DNA of 64,000 bases from Microcaldota archaeon. GTDB taxonomy: Archaea; Micrarchaeota; Micrarchaeia; Micrarchaeales; CABMGC01. The notes beneath the pieces are model-generated. The model saw only the letters and a list, made by a program, of their open reading frames with translations. It made no database searches and was not told the DNA's origin. This document shows, piece after piece, positions 33,626 to 41,420 of this stretch; position 1 is the stretch's first letter; every line of letters starts with the position of its first letter. The translations under genes were made by a program, and so were the position numbers. The stretch is taken from contig JAGWGW010000002.1 of NCBI GenBank assembly GCA_028867135.1, positions 25,544 through 89,543 of the forward strand, read 5' to 3'.

Positions 33626-34879
33626 CTACCATCCCTTCATTGCGCCGTGCAGTTTATCTGCATACTCCTTCTTGGTGTACACCCTCGCGTCATACAGCGT
33701 CTTCTTGCCAACCATCCCCAGGATAAGTCCGCTGTTCTCGGACAGCGGCAAGGACCTGCCCATCTTGTTGGTGTATATCTTGCTGCCTTCGTCTAGCAGG
33801 CTCAATGGCCTCAGGTACACAGGGAAGACCCATTCCTCGTCTATCCCGGCCCTCTGCGCGAATGCCCCCTTGGACCTGTCGCTGCCCTCCATCTCCTTTA
33901 TCTCCTGCGATGCCTTTGACAGCTTGCCCTTTTCCGATGGTTGCGGGTCCATGTATGCGGCAGCAAGCGGTTTTCTGAGAAGGAACATCTTTACCAGTTC
34001 CTTGAGGTGCTTACTCTTGCCATTTTTCATGTACGCGTACATTGCTGAATAGAACATGTTGTCCGTATACGCGAGAACATCAAGTTCGCTTTCCCGCCTC
34101 AGCAGCTCGTCGGGGTGTAGTATGTACCCTTCCCTTATCAGCATCTCGAATATCTTATCAGCCATCAACCCGAAGGAGACAGCCGTCTTGTGGTGATAGA
34201 CGGACCTGAACATATGGTACCTTCCCAGCAGGAAGCTCTCGACAACGCTCTCGTCCTTGCTGAAGGTTATCCTGTCGCCATCGATGCTCATAGTGCGCAT
34301 GAGTCTCTCCACGTTTATCCTTCCGTATACGACTCCAGTATGGTATGAGTCCCTGAGAAGGTAATCGCTCTTGTCAGCGTCGAAGGCGGAGGAGATCAAT
34401 GCTGAGAACTTGTGCTTCCTCTTTTTTGTGAATATGTCGGTAATCTCGTTTGCCCCGTATGTGTCTAGCCTGCCAGCCAGGAATTTTTCCACGAGCATGG
34501 ACCCGAACTGCTCGTGCCCCATGCCCTTGAGCCTTTGCACTATTCCGTTCTCTGTGGTGTGCGACATCGGATAGTGTCCTATGTCGTGCAGCAGCGCGGC
34601 CAGCCTCAGCTTCTGTATCTCGTCATCGTCTGTTGTCAGCAACTCGCCATGGCTCTTCACGTTGTCGAGGAACTGCTGCATCATGAACATCGAGCCTATG
34701 CAGTGCGCAAACCTGGTATGAGTCGCGCCTGGATAGACGTAGTATGCCGGGCCCATCTGGCTTATGTGCCTCAGCCTCTGGAATATCGGGGTGTCTATCA
34801 CCCTTGTCTCCAACTCCGTAAGTTCTATGTATCCGTGAACATTGTCGTATACCTGCTTCTTGACCTTGAGCGCCATCAT
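33626..34879 (-). CDS. HD-domain phosphohydrolase (COG1078, dGTPase/SAMHD1-like)
   Basis: A 417-aa protein. The N-terminal FQRLRHISQMGPAYYVYPGA and THTRFAHCIGSM supply the first His. The HD pair is LAALLHDIGHYPMSHTTE (about residues 93-110), and the distal Asp is in DADKSDYLLRDSYHTG. The family includes dNTP triphosphohydrolases related to SAMHD1. The substrate is not predictable here. The start ATG overlaps the nnrD stop (ATGA), so translation is coupled. Confidence 0.85.
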   Translation of the reverse strand: MMALKVKKQVYDNVHGYIELTELETRVIDTPIFQRLRHISQMGPAYYVYPGATHTRFAHCIGSMFMMQQFLDNVKSHGELLTTDDDEIQKLRLAALLHDIGHYPMSHTTENGIVQRLKGMGHEQFGSMLVEKFLAGRLDTYGANEITDIFTKKRKHKFSALISSAFDADKSDYLLRDSYHTGVVYGRINVERLMRTMSIDGDRITFSKDESVVESFLLGRYHMFRSVYHHKTAVSFGLMADKIFEMLIREGYILHPDELLRRESELDVLAYTDNMFYSAMYAYMKNGKSKHLKELVKMFLLRKPLAAAYMDPQPSEKGKLSKASQEIKEMEGSDRSKGAFAQRAGIDEEWVFPVYLRPLSLLDEGSKIYTNKMGRSLPLSENSGLILGMVGKKTLYDARVYTKKEYADKLHGAMKGW

Positions 34880-35787
34880 CTCCCTATTGTCTTATCGTAT
34901 TTCTTTAGGACTGAAGGTATCATATCTATTACGTCAGATGCGATGACATGGTTTCCCTTCGCCTCGAACAGCAGGTCCCCTATCCTGCCATGAAGGTATG
35001 CTCCTGCGACAGCGGCCTCGTAGACGGGTGCTCCTGCAGAGGCGAAAGCCGCTATCATCCCCGACAGCACGTCGCCGGTGCCCATCGTCGCCAGCGCAGC
35101 TGCCTTCGGTATGCTTACCTTGGCCCTTGTGCCGTCTGTTATTATTGTGTAATGGCCTTTTAGCAGGACGTTTGCGTTGAGCTTCCTTGACACCGTCATC
35201 GCTTTTGCAGCCCTGTCCTTTATATCGGTCTTTGATACAGTCAATCCTGAGAGCCTCAGGAATTCCTTCTCGTGGGGAGTTATAACGACGTCCTTCGAGA
35301 GCTTCCTGCCTTTCACGGACCCTATCGCATCCGCATCCACGATCATCTTCTTGCCTTTTGCCATTCCGTGCTTTATTATGCTATAAGCTGCCCTGAGCGC
35401 TGCGCTCTTCCTTCCTATCCCCATCCCTATGGCTATCGCGTCAGACTTCTCTATCTCCCTCTTTATGGCGCTGTTGAAGACTATCGACTTGCTGCCCAGC
35501 GCGTTGACGACCATGTTTGGCGAGAAGCCCCTCGTGAGCGCCAGTATGTCCCTTGGGACATATGTCTTCGCATAGCCCGATGCAGTCCTCAGCGCGGCAA
35601 GGGAGTTGTATGCAGCTTTGGATGCGAGGACAGGAGCGCCGTAGAGCCTGTCGCTTCCGCCTATCACAAGCACAATGCCCCTCGTAGCCTTGTCTGAGAA
35701 TACACTCCTTGGTGCAGATGCGAGCGAGAGATCCGCCTCGCTCGCAAGATCCACCTTTACCTCGCTGTTTTTAACGTCGTCAGGCAT
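34876..35787 (-). CDS. nnrD: ADP-dependent NAD(P)H-hydrate dehydratase
   Basis: A 303-aa ribokinase-fold enzyme that repairs hydrated NAD(P)H. Family signatures are VLVIGGSDRLYGAPVLASKA near residue 40, the MIVDADAIG region, VVITPHEKEFLRLSGL, and the C-terminal nucleotide site ATMGTGDVLSGMIAAFAS. Many homologues are fused to the NnrE epimerase domain; this one is not. The ATG at 35787 is used because the ORF-track start at 35865 reads through the promoter region shared with the AbrB-like gene. Confidence 0.9.
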   Translation of the reverse strand: MPDDVKNSEVKVDLASEADLSLASAPRSVFSDKATRGIVLVIGGSDRLYGAPVLASKAAYNSLAALRTASGYAKTYVPRDILALTRGFSPNMVVNALGSKSIVFNSAIKREIEKSDAIAIGMGIGRKSAALRAAYSIIKHGMAKGKKMIVDADAIGSVKGRKLSKDVVITPHEKEFLRLSGLTVSKTDIKDRAAKAMTVSRKLNANVLLKGHYTIITDGTRAKVSIPKAAALATMGTGDVLSGMIAAFASAGAPVYEAAVAGAYLHGRIGDLLFEAKGNHVIASDVIDMIPSVLKKYDKTIGR

Positions 35788-35828
35788 CTTACAAACACTT
35801 TTAATACTTTGATTTCTATATCTTAACG

Positions 35829-35838
35829 CATATATTAA
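35829..35838 (+). promoter_or_regulatory. TATA-like element of the AbrB-like gene
   Basis: CATATATTAA, centred about 26 nt before the proposed AUA start at 35859. That spacing matches the leaderless or short-leader promoters elsewhere in the window. Confidence 0.5.
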
Positions 35839-35858
35839 AAGCTCCTGTCGGTGTTTCC

Positions 35859-36740
35859 ATATCAAAAATTTATAAGCAGAAGGACAAGCTGATCGTGTAC
35901 CTGCCGTTCGAGGTAATAGGCGCTCTCAAGCTCAAGGAGAACGACGAGGTCGACTTCATCAGGCTCAACCCGAACTCGTTCGCGTTTGCGAAGAAGTCGG
36001 ACATAGCGACTTTGTTGGTAGGGGGAACGAGGGCCAGGCAGGAGGCTGCGCAGGAGCAGAGGCCCGAGGCAAGAGCTGCCACGCAGCAGGTAACTGTATC
36101 GGATGCGGAGCTTTCAGTGCTCAAGAAGCTCGATACGCTCAGGTACATGAACAGGACCCCCGAGAACGTGGGCAGGATACTTAATGAGAACGAGAAGGCG
36201 ACGCTGAAGCAGCTCCTGGACAAGAAAAGGGTCACGCTGTTCAAGACAAACAAGGGCGCGCAGCTGTACAGCATACCAAAGAGCATCTACGATTCGTTCC
36301 TCATGAGGAAGAAACAGCAGGCGAAGCCTGAAGAGAGCATGAAGGAGAGCAAGGTCGTGAAGCAGTACACCTACATGCTGAAGAAGAAGCCGGAGAGCGC
36401 GCAGGACCTGAACGTGAGGGCGCTGGAGCAGAACGGCTTCGTCGTGGTTCCGACCGAGGGAGAGGCATCGACCCTTTCGCTCGCATTGGAGGAGTCGATA
36501 AGGCAGGGCCTGGTGCTGGGCACAAGGGCCTTCAACAAGAAGTTCTACGTGGTGCTCAGGGCGTTTTTCGAAAGGTACAGCGGCCAGGTCATAAAGGAGC
36601 TCAGGGAAGGGTCGAGCAAGGTCAGCGAGATTGCTGACAACATGGGTTTGGACGAGGATGGGGTAAGGGGCATACTGTACCTTTTGTCCGAGAACGGAGA
36701 TGTCAGCGAGAAGAAGAGAGACACATTTACCCTTGCCTAG
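35859..36740 (+). CDS. AbrB-like / winged-helix regulator; probable AUA start
   Basis: About 293 aa. The N-terminal SKIYKQKDKLIVYLPFEVIG followed by ALKLKENDEVDFIRL is a SpoVT/AbrB-type swapped-hairpin DNA-binding domain. The middle is charged (residues ~60-170). The C-terminus (VSEIADNMGLDEDGVRGILYLLSENG) is winged-helix-like. The ORF track starts at a GTG (35895) that would delete the first AbrB strand. The frame is open upstream but has no ATG, GTG or TTG. ATA at 35859 has GGTG five bases before it and a TATA-like box 26 nt upstream, so it is proposed as the start. It overlaps the convergent Sec61-beta gene by 4 nt. Target genes are unknown. Confidence 0.6.
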   Translation: MSKIYKQKDKLIVYLPFEVIGALKLKENDEVDFIRLNPNSFAFAKKSDIATLLVGGTRARQEAAQEQRPEARAATQQVTVSDAELSVLKKLDTLRYMNRTPENVGRILNENEKATLKQLLDKKRVTLFKTNKGAQLYSIPKSIYDSFLMRKKQQAKPEESMKESKVVKQYTYMLKKKPESAQDLNVRALEQNGFVVVPTEGEASTLSLALEESIRQGLVLGTRAFNKKFYVVLRAFFERYSGQVIKELREGSSKVSEIADNMGLDEDGVRGILYLLSENGDVSEKKRDTFTLA

Positions 36741-36886
36741 ACCACGAAGTGATTGAAGATTATCACAAGGACCGCAAAGATCACTACCGCTATCAGTACC
36801 ACTCTCGGATTCAGCGACGGCCCTCTTTCGGGAGCGTCGTAGAAGCTCAGTATCCCTGCCTGCGACTGCGGCGTTGACAATGCCAT
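36737..36886 (-). CDS. secG: Preprotein translocase subunit Sec61-beta (SecG), below ORF-track size
   Basis: A 49-aa protein, absent from the ORF track because of its length: a polar N-terminus, the family motif QAGILSFYDAPERGPSLNPR, then one membrane helix VVLIAVVIFAVLVIIF. This is the archaeal Sec61-beta pattern (G-L/I-x-x-F/Y-D ... L-x-P-R before the single helix). It forms part of the SecYE-beta channel in the cytoplasmic membrane. AGTGAT precedes the ATG at 36886, and TTAAATAAATTAA upstream can act as TATA box. The 3' ends of this gene and the AbrB-like gene overlap in CTAG. Confidence 0.85.
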   Translation of the reverse strand: MALSTPQSQAGILSFYDAPERGPSLNPRVVLIAVVIFAVLVIIFNHFVV

Positions 36887-36933
36887 AATATCACTTCTGC
36901 ATTAATTTATTTAACGTTTCCATATGGTATCGT

Positions 36934-37530
36934 ATGGGAAGGTATTATCTCAAAAACGAGGAGGCCTTCGGGCCAATCACCGCAAGGCTCTATTCCATAT
37001 TCACAAGGATGGGCAGGATAACCGATTTCTACAGGTTCGTCGTGAACGACATAAGGAAAAGCAGGGCAAAGAGGATACTTGACATAGGGACGGGCCCCGG
37101 AAGGATACCGATGCTGATATACGAAGCGAAGAAAAGGAGGGTTTATGCGATTGATCCCTCGCCTGCAATGGTAGGCATAGCAAAAAGGAATGCGATGAAG
37201 ATGGGTTATGACATAGACGTAAGGCTTGGCTCGAGCAGGAGCATACCTTTCAGCTCGAAATTCGACCTGATAATCGCGACAATATCCTTCCACCATTGGG
37301 CCGAGAAAGCGACATCGATGGCACACATAAAGGAACATCTTGCGAAGAACGGTGAGTTCAGAATCTACGAATTCAAGATGCATGGAAGCTTTGCTCATAG
37401 GATACTCGTAGGCATGCATTCGCTGGACCCTGATGAACTGAAAGAGGCTGCAAAGAATTCCGGAATGAAGGTGAAGGACATAAAGGAGAAGGACACAATG
37501 TTAAGGGTATCACTGGTGCGGGGCAATTAG
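36934..37530 (+). CDS. Class I SAM-dependent methyltransferase
   Basis: A 198-aa protein with the Rossmann-fold methyltransferase motifs: motif I RILDIGTGPGRIPMLIYEAK (about residues 47-66), motif II VYAIDPSPAMVGIAKRNA, and a post-motif region FDLIIATISFHHW. It belongs to the UbiE/Methyltransf_11 type. The substrate is unknown. It stands alone, with AATTTATTTAAC about 25 nt upstream of the ATG at 36934 as a likely TATA box. Confidence 0.85.
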   Translation: MGRYYLKNEEAFGPITARLYSIFTRMGRITDFYRFVVNDIRKSRAKRILDIGTGPGRIPMLIYEAKKRRVYAIDPSPAMVGIAKRNAMKMGYDIDVRLGSSRSIPFSSKFDLIIATISFHHWAEKATSMAHIKEHLAKNGEFRIYEFKMHGSFAHRILVGMHSLDPDELKEAAKNSGMKVKDIKEKDTMLRVSLVRGN

Positions 37531-38292
37531 CAGATGCTGATTCAAAAGCAATAAATAGAGTTGACTTGTAATTGTCTTATGCGTAAATCACAGTCCGCGA
37601 TGGAGTACCTGATGACGTATGGATGGGCGATACTCGCAATCGCGATTGTCATGGTCTCCCTTTATAGTCTTGGAATATTTAATCTGGGAAACCTGAAACC
37701 TACAGCGTTGCCTGGCTCGTGCCAGGTGATAAGGACTGCTGCGCAGACGAGCCTCGCTGGCCAGTGCAGCAACATGATTCCCAAGTATGTTGCATACTTT
37801 ACTGGCAGTACAGCCTATGTAAGCGTACCTTCCAATTCAAACTTGAATCTTAACTCTGCGACCTTTAGTTTCTGGCTTTATCCTATCATCATATCCGCGG
37901 CTGACATTATAGAAAGAGGTGTTGGATCTGGCGCTTTTCAGCAATATTACATTAGATATACCTCGTCTACGCAATTCCAATGCGTTCTCGACAACGGGGT
38001 GAGATTTTATAGCATTACGGCAACTGATGCAAGCTTAGGAATAACAGCCAATAGGTGGAATCATATAGCATGTGTCGTGAACGATACCGGAAACATGGCA
38101 TACTTATACGTTAACGGTATCCTGAAGGCCAGTGCATCTCCAACGTCATCGTCAACTTCGAAAGGCAGTAGCCTTTTGTATATAGGTGGCTACTCATGGG
38201 ACGGCTATTCAAAAGGATACATGGCAGATGCCCAGATCTACAATGCATCACTTGATAACGTAACAGTAAATTTGCTTTATAAGGAGGGTATT

Positions 38293-38300
38293 GGGGGGGG
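38293..38300 (+). repeat. Homopolymeric G8 tract at the copy B frameshift
   Basis: Eight G bases lie inside the conserved GIGG codons. The other copies have mixed codons here (GGC GGT, GGC GGG) with no long G run. Confidence 0.9.
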
Positions 38301-38320
38301 CGCCGACCAATCTGCAGCAC

Positions 38321-38361
38321 CTTGTAGGGTGGTGGCCATTGAATGGCGATGCGAATGATTA
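38321..38361 (+). repeat. 41-bp segment identical in copies B and C
   Basis: The 41 bases encoding most of LVGWWPLNGDAND are identical to 54242-54282, although the N-terminal coding regions of the two copies differ at many synonymous sites. Confidence 0.9.
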
Positions 38362-38453
38362 TTCAGGAAACAACAACCAAGGAACAGCAACCAGCGTAAT
38401 CTGGAACGCGAATTGGCAGGGCAACTACACTGCTCCAGCTTCGTAGCGGAGGG

Positions 38454-39005
38454 TCAGATTCTGCCCTTGCTTTCCCCCCTTACAACGGCCCCTGCTATCA
38501 GGTGGGCTAGCCTCAGGTACTTGACCGCATCGCTGACCAACCTGCCTGCATCACCCTTCTCAATACCAAGTGTTTGCAGGTAGTAGCCCTTTGATTTGTA
38601 TATGCTGATCTCCTTTGAGAGCCTGTTGAATAAGGCCAGCTTCTCCCTGTCCTTTGTCATGACCCTTATCGCCCTTCTCAGCAGCATGGGTCTTGGCTTC
38701 TTCCTTGTTATTGCGATTGCACCTATCCTCAGCCTCCTCTTTATCTCTGTCATGTCGACGATATTGAGGCCGGCAATCGCAATCCCGTTCGTCACGACGA
38801 GCTTTATCTGGTCCGAGAACCTTGATTTCCTCACGCTCCTGATTATCATTTCCGCAGCGTCATCTCCATCCTTGCCGACATAGAATGAGATGGCGCCCTC
38901 GACTATGTCGTTTCTTGCTATGATGCCCAGTATGAATACGCTCTTGTCGTTCCTCTTGAACGGCGAGTCTTCGATTACAAGAATTCGTGCTCCCTTCTTC
39001 AGCAT
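38454..39005 (-). CDS. DUF99 family protein (endonuclease V-like fold)
   Basis: A 183-aa protein of the archaeal DUF99 family. It opens with LKKGARILVIEDSPFKRND, followed by VFILGIIARNDIVEGAISFY, VGKDGDDAAEMIIRSVRKSR and NGIAIAGLNIVDMTEIKRRL. The fold is related to endonuclease V, and the conserved acidic residues (ED, KDGDD, VDM) could bind metal. No activity is established. It follows rpo11 by 4 nt on the minus strand, suggesting one transcript. Confidence 0.85.
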   Translation of the reverse strand: MLKKGARILVIEDSPFKRNDKSVFILGIIARNDIVEGAISFYVGKDGDDAAEMIIRSVRKSRFSDQIKLVVTNGIAIAGLNIVDMTEIKRRLRIGAIAITRKKPRPMLLRRAIRVMTKDREKLALFNRLSKEISIYKSKGYYLQTLGIEKGDAGRLVSDAVKYLRLAHLIAGAVVRGESKGRI

Positions 39006-39009
39006 TCAA

Positions 39010-39285
39010 TTACTTCTTGGGCACCTGGGAGGCTAGTTCCTTGAACTCCTCCTGCACCTCCTCGATGGCCTTAAGCACAAGATGCCTTGCATTCTTCTCA
39101 GCCTTTACCACCAGCCTTGGGTTCCCAAGCTCCGGATGCTCCTTGACGACTCCTGCGAAATCTACGTCCTTGCTCTCGAGGAGCCTGTCCTTTATCAGGT
39201 CGGGTATTCCCCTGTCAAAGCCCTCGAACTCTATCGTAAGGCTCTTTGCCTCGTCTTCTATGAAATTCAGTTTCAAACAATCCAC
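39010..39285 (-). CDS. rpoL: DNA-directed RNA polymerase subunit L (Rpo11/Rpb11)
   Basis: A 91-aa homologue of Rpb11, which dimerises with Rpo3 during RNA polymerase assembly. The diagnostic block is EDEAKSLTIEFEGFDRGIPD, with the central GNPRLVVKAEKNARHLVLKA and a C-terminal amphipathic helix. The length is normal. Its promoter lies in the AT-rich 39286-39395 region, which also serves the divergent eS19 operon (TTAAATATATATAG). Confidence 0.9.
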   Translation of the reverse strand: MDCLKLNFIEDEAKSLTIEFEGFDRGIPDLIKDRLLESKDVDFAGVVKEHPELGNPRLVVKAEKNARHLVLKAIEEVQEEFKELASQVPKK

Positions 39286-39348
39286 CTATGAACAAGCAGA
39301 AGCAAGTATATGTTGTAGATGGTATACTTAAATATATATAGTTTATCC

Positions 39349-39364
39349 ATATCAATATACGTTA
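39349..39364 (+). promoter_or_regulatory. AT-rich divergent promoter region of eS19 and rpo11
   Basis: The 39286-39395 gap holds TTAAATATATATAG (39329-39342) and CCATATCAATATACG (39349-39363). It serves as promoter DNA for both divergent information-processing operons; which element serves which gene is not certain. Confidence 0.4.
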
Positions 39365-39395
39365 CAGATTCCTACGTTTTCAGGGGTTCTAGTAC

Positions 39396-39815
39396 ATGGC
39401 AAACATACTCGAGGTCGATACACAGAAGCTTGTGGAGAGCGCAGCCCAGAAGCTCAAGCAATCTGGAGGCATGGACAAGCCGAAATACGTCGATTTCGTA
39501 AAGAGCGGGGCGAGCAGGGAGAGACCCCCTTCGGATCCTGACTTCTGGTACATGAGATGCGCCTCGGTACTTAGGCAGGTGTACCTTGAAGGCCCCATCG
39601 GCGTATCGAAGCTCAGGACAAGGTACGGTTCCAGGGTCAACCATACGGTCCACAGGCACCACCACTTCCGTTCAGGAGGTTCGCTGATCAAGGATGCGTT
39701 CGACGCGCTCGAGAAGAAGGGATACGTAAAGAAAGGCAAGAAGGGGAGGATAATCACGCCGGTCGGAAGGTCATTTCTCGACAAGGTGGCTGGTGAGCTG
39801 TCCAAGGGTGCGTAG
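39396..39815 (+). CDS. rps19e: 30S ribosomal protein eS19
   Basis: A 139-aa small-subunit protein. Conserved blocks are KYVDFVKSGASRERPPSDPD, FWYMRCASVLRQVYLEGPIG, VSKLRTRYGS and HHHFRSGGSLIKDAFDALEK. It heads the classical archaeal cluster eS19-PDCD5-eL39-eL31-aIF6-prefoldin-ftsY, here preserved in order. The usual eL20/LX gene at the aIF6-prefoldin junction is replaced by an unrecognised ORF. Confidence 0.95.
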   Translation: MANILEVDTQKLVESAAQKLKQSGGMDKPKYVDFVKSGASRERPPSDPDFWYMRCASVLRQVYLEGPIGVSKLRTRYGSRVNHTVHRHHHFRSGGSLIKDAFDALEKKGYVKKGKKGRIITPVGRSFLDKVAGELSKGA

Positions 39816-39817
39816 CC

Positions 39818-40120
39818 TTGCCTGAAGAGCAGGAGGAGCAGAACAAGGCAAGGAAGGCCATCGAGAAAAGAATACGTGCAATGCAGGTAGAGCAGCAGAA
39901 GAGGGGAATAGCGCAGAAGTTCATGGAGCCCGACGCTTATGAAAGGCTTATGAATGTTAGAGTAGCAAATTACCAACTGTATTCGCAGCTTGTTGACCTG
40001 ATAATCGCGATGGTGCAGCAGAACAGGATACAGGGAAAGATGACAGATGTGCAGCTGAGAGACCTGCTGTCGAGACTGACTTACAGGCCTGATTCGAAGA
40101 TAGAGTTCAAGCACAAGTGA
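39818..40120 (+). CDS. PDCD5-family DNA-binding protein
   Basis: A 100-aa archaeal homologue of PDCD5. It has a charged N-terminus, a three-helix core (KRGIAQKFMEPDAYERLMNV, YSQLVDLIIAMVQQNRIQGK) and a C-terminal DLLSRLTYRPDSKIEFKHK. Archaeal members bind double-stranded DNA in vitro; the cellular role is unclear. The start is a TTG at 39818, 2 nt after the eS19 stop. The next gene, eL39, begins 9 nt after its stop. Confidence 0.88.
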   Translation: MPEEQEEQNKARKAIEKRIRAMQVEQQKRGIAQKFMEPDAYERLMNVRVANYQLYSQLVDLIIAMVQQNRIQGKMTDVQLRDLLSRLTYRPDSKIEFKHK

Positions 40121-40129
40121 AGTGAGAAA

Positions 40130-40294
40130 ATGTCGAAGAAAAGCCAGAAGCTAAAGATGAGACTGGGAAAGAAGCTCAAGCAGAACAGGAGGGTTCCCGC
40201 GTTAGCCATGCTCAGGACGCACAGGAGCGTGCAGTACAACAGGTTCCAGAGGAGCTGGAGGCACAGGAAGATGAGGCTTAGCAAGGAAGTGTGA
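40130..40294 (+). CDS. rpl39e: 50S ribosomal protein eL39 (below ORF-track size)
   Basis: A 54-aa very basic protein missing from the ORF track. MSKKSQKLKMRLGKKLKQNR is followed by VPALAMLRTHRSVQYN and RSWRHRKMRLSKEV, the eL39 pattern (K-K-x-K-Q-N-R-x-x-P ... Y-N-x-x-R-x-W-R). eL39 lines the ribosomal exit tunnel. It starts at the ATG at 40130 after AGTGAG and is followed 2 nt later by eL31, as in other archaea. Confidence 0.93.
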   Translation: MSKKSQKLKMRLGKKLKQNRRVPALAMLRTHRSVQYNRFQRSWRHRKMRLSKEV

Positions 40295-40296
40295 AA

Positions 40297-40695
40297 ATGT
40301 CTGTAATGAGGATAAACCTTAGGAAGGGCCTTGTAAGGCTGCATATGTCGAGAAGGCACGCGAAGGCAGCTGACCTGCTGAAGAGCTTCGTGGCAAGGCA
40401 TCAGAAGGTTGACAAGGCCGTGGTGAAGCTCGACAAGGAGCTTAACCAGCATCTCTCGATAAAGGTTTCAAGGAGCATGGAGCCCATAGAGGTTAACGTT
40501 GAGAAGGTTGGCGACGGGGTAAGCGTCAAGCTTGCCAAGCAGACTGAGAAGGCGAAGGAGGCACAGAAATCCAAGGATGCTCCAAAAGAGAAGGCATCAG
40601 TGCATTCGAACGTGAAGCCCAAGCCCCTTGAGCCGCCAAAGCCTCATCCTCTGAAGAACGAGCCCAAGGACAGCAAGGTGCAGAACAAGACTTAG
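40297..40695 (+). CDS. rpl31e: 50S ribosomal protein eL31 with Lys/Pro-rich extension
   Basis: A 132-aa protein. The first ~75 residues are eL31: RINLRKGLVRLHMSRRHAKA, then ADLLKSFVARHQKVDKAVVK and LDKELNQHLS. The remaining ~55 residues are a Lys/Pro/Glu-rich tail (PKEKASVHSNVKPKPLEPPK) that most archaeal homologues lack. The tail may bind rRNA or a ribosome-associated factor. The ATG at 40297 is chosen; the GTG at 40291 overlaps the eL39 end. Confidence 0.88.
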   Translation: MSVMRINLRKGLVRLHMSRRHAKAADLLKSFVARHQKVDKAVVKLDKELNQHLSIKVSRSMEPIEVNVEKVGDGVSVKLAKQTEKAKEAQKSKDAPKEKASVHSNVKPKPLEPPKPHPLKNEPKDSKVQNKT

Positions 40696-40705
40696 GTTGC
40701 ATTCC

Positions 40706-41374
40706 ATGAGCATCGTGAAGGGCAGCATTCTCGGCAACAGCTACATAGGCGCTTTTGCAACGACCAACGACAGATTCACAATCCTCAGCAACGCGGCCAC
40801 CATGAACGAGGAGAAGATGGTAGAGGAGGCGCTGGGGACCGAGGTCGCAAGGGCTACCGTCAACGGCTCCGGACTTGTAGGGGTATACACTGTTGCCAAT
40901 TCAAATGCGATAATGGTGCCGGAGATAATGGAGAGGCACGAGATAGACATGGTCAAAAGGGCATTTCCCAGCATAGGCGTGCACGTGATAAGGACGAGCC
41001 TGAACGCGCTGAAGAACAACATCCTTGCAAACGACAGGATAGCCGTGATCAATCCTGAGTACAGCAACAAGGAGGAGAAGGAGATATCCGATGCCCTCGG
41101 GGTTGAGACGATCAGGCTCTCTGTGGGCGGATTTGGGACGGTTGGCGCGAACAACATAATCACGAACAAGGGGCTGGTGCTCAACAACAGGGCCAGCGAC
41201 GAGGAGAGCGAGAGGCTCAAGCACCTATTCAAGTCAATATCGTATTCCACGGCCAACCTGGGGGCAGCGTCGATAGGGCTGTGCGCTATTGCGAACTCGA
41301 AGGGAATTGTCGTCGGGGAGGATACTACCGGGTTCGAGCTTGCAAGGATCTCGGAAGGCCTTGACCTTGAATGA
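40706..41374 (+). CDS. eif6: Translation initiation factor 6 (ribosome anti-association factor)
   Basis: A 222-aa pentein-fold protein. Repeated motifs are visible: NSYIGAFATTNDRFTILSNA, VGVYTVANSNAIMVPEIME, LANDRIAVINPEYSNKEEKE, VGANNIITNKGLVLNNRASD and LGAASIGLCAIANSKGIVVG. aIF6 binds the 50S subunit and prevents joining with the 30S. The ATG at 40706 fits the conserved N-terminus; the ORF-track TTG at 40697 is slightly upstream. Confidence 0.95.
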   Translation: MSIVKGSILGNSYIGAFATTNDRFTILSNAATMNEEKMVEEALGTEVARATVNGSGLVGVYTVANSNAIMVPEIMERHEIDMVKRAFPSIGVHVIRTSLNALKNNILANDRIAVINPEYSNKEEKEISDALGVETIRLSVGGFGTVGANNIITNKGLVLNNRASDEESERLKHLFKSISYSTANLGAASIGLCAIANSKGIVVGEDTTGFELARISEGLDLE

Positions 41375-41420
41375 CAAATAAGTTATAAATACGAATCCTT
41401 CCCATTGTTAGTGGGGTTTT

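Larger units (their letters stand above)
37579..38446 (+). pseudogene. Pilin-like LamG surface protein, copy B, frameshifted at a G8 tract
   Basis: The frame starts at the ATG at 37579 with KSQSAMEYLMTYGWAILAIA, the two-Cys stem PGSCQVIRTAAQTSLAGQC and a LamG domain (ATFSFWLYPIIISAADIIER, WNHIACVVNDTGNMAYLYVN). At 38293-38300 eight consecutive G bases shift the frame, and the protein ends early at 38358. Removing one G restores the family ending exactly: GGAP-NLQHLVGWWPLNGDAND, then VIWNANWQGNYTAPAS and a stop at 38444-38446. The downstream part is intact and uninterrupted, so this is either reversible slippage (phase variation), a very recent mutation or a sequencing error. With seven G bases the protein would be about 288 aa. 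Confidence 0.8.
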
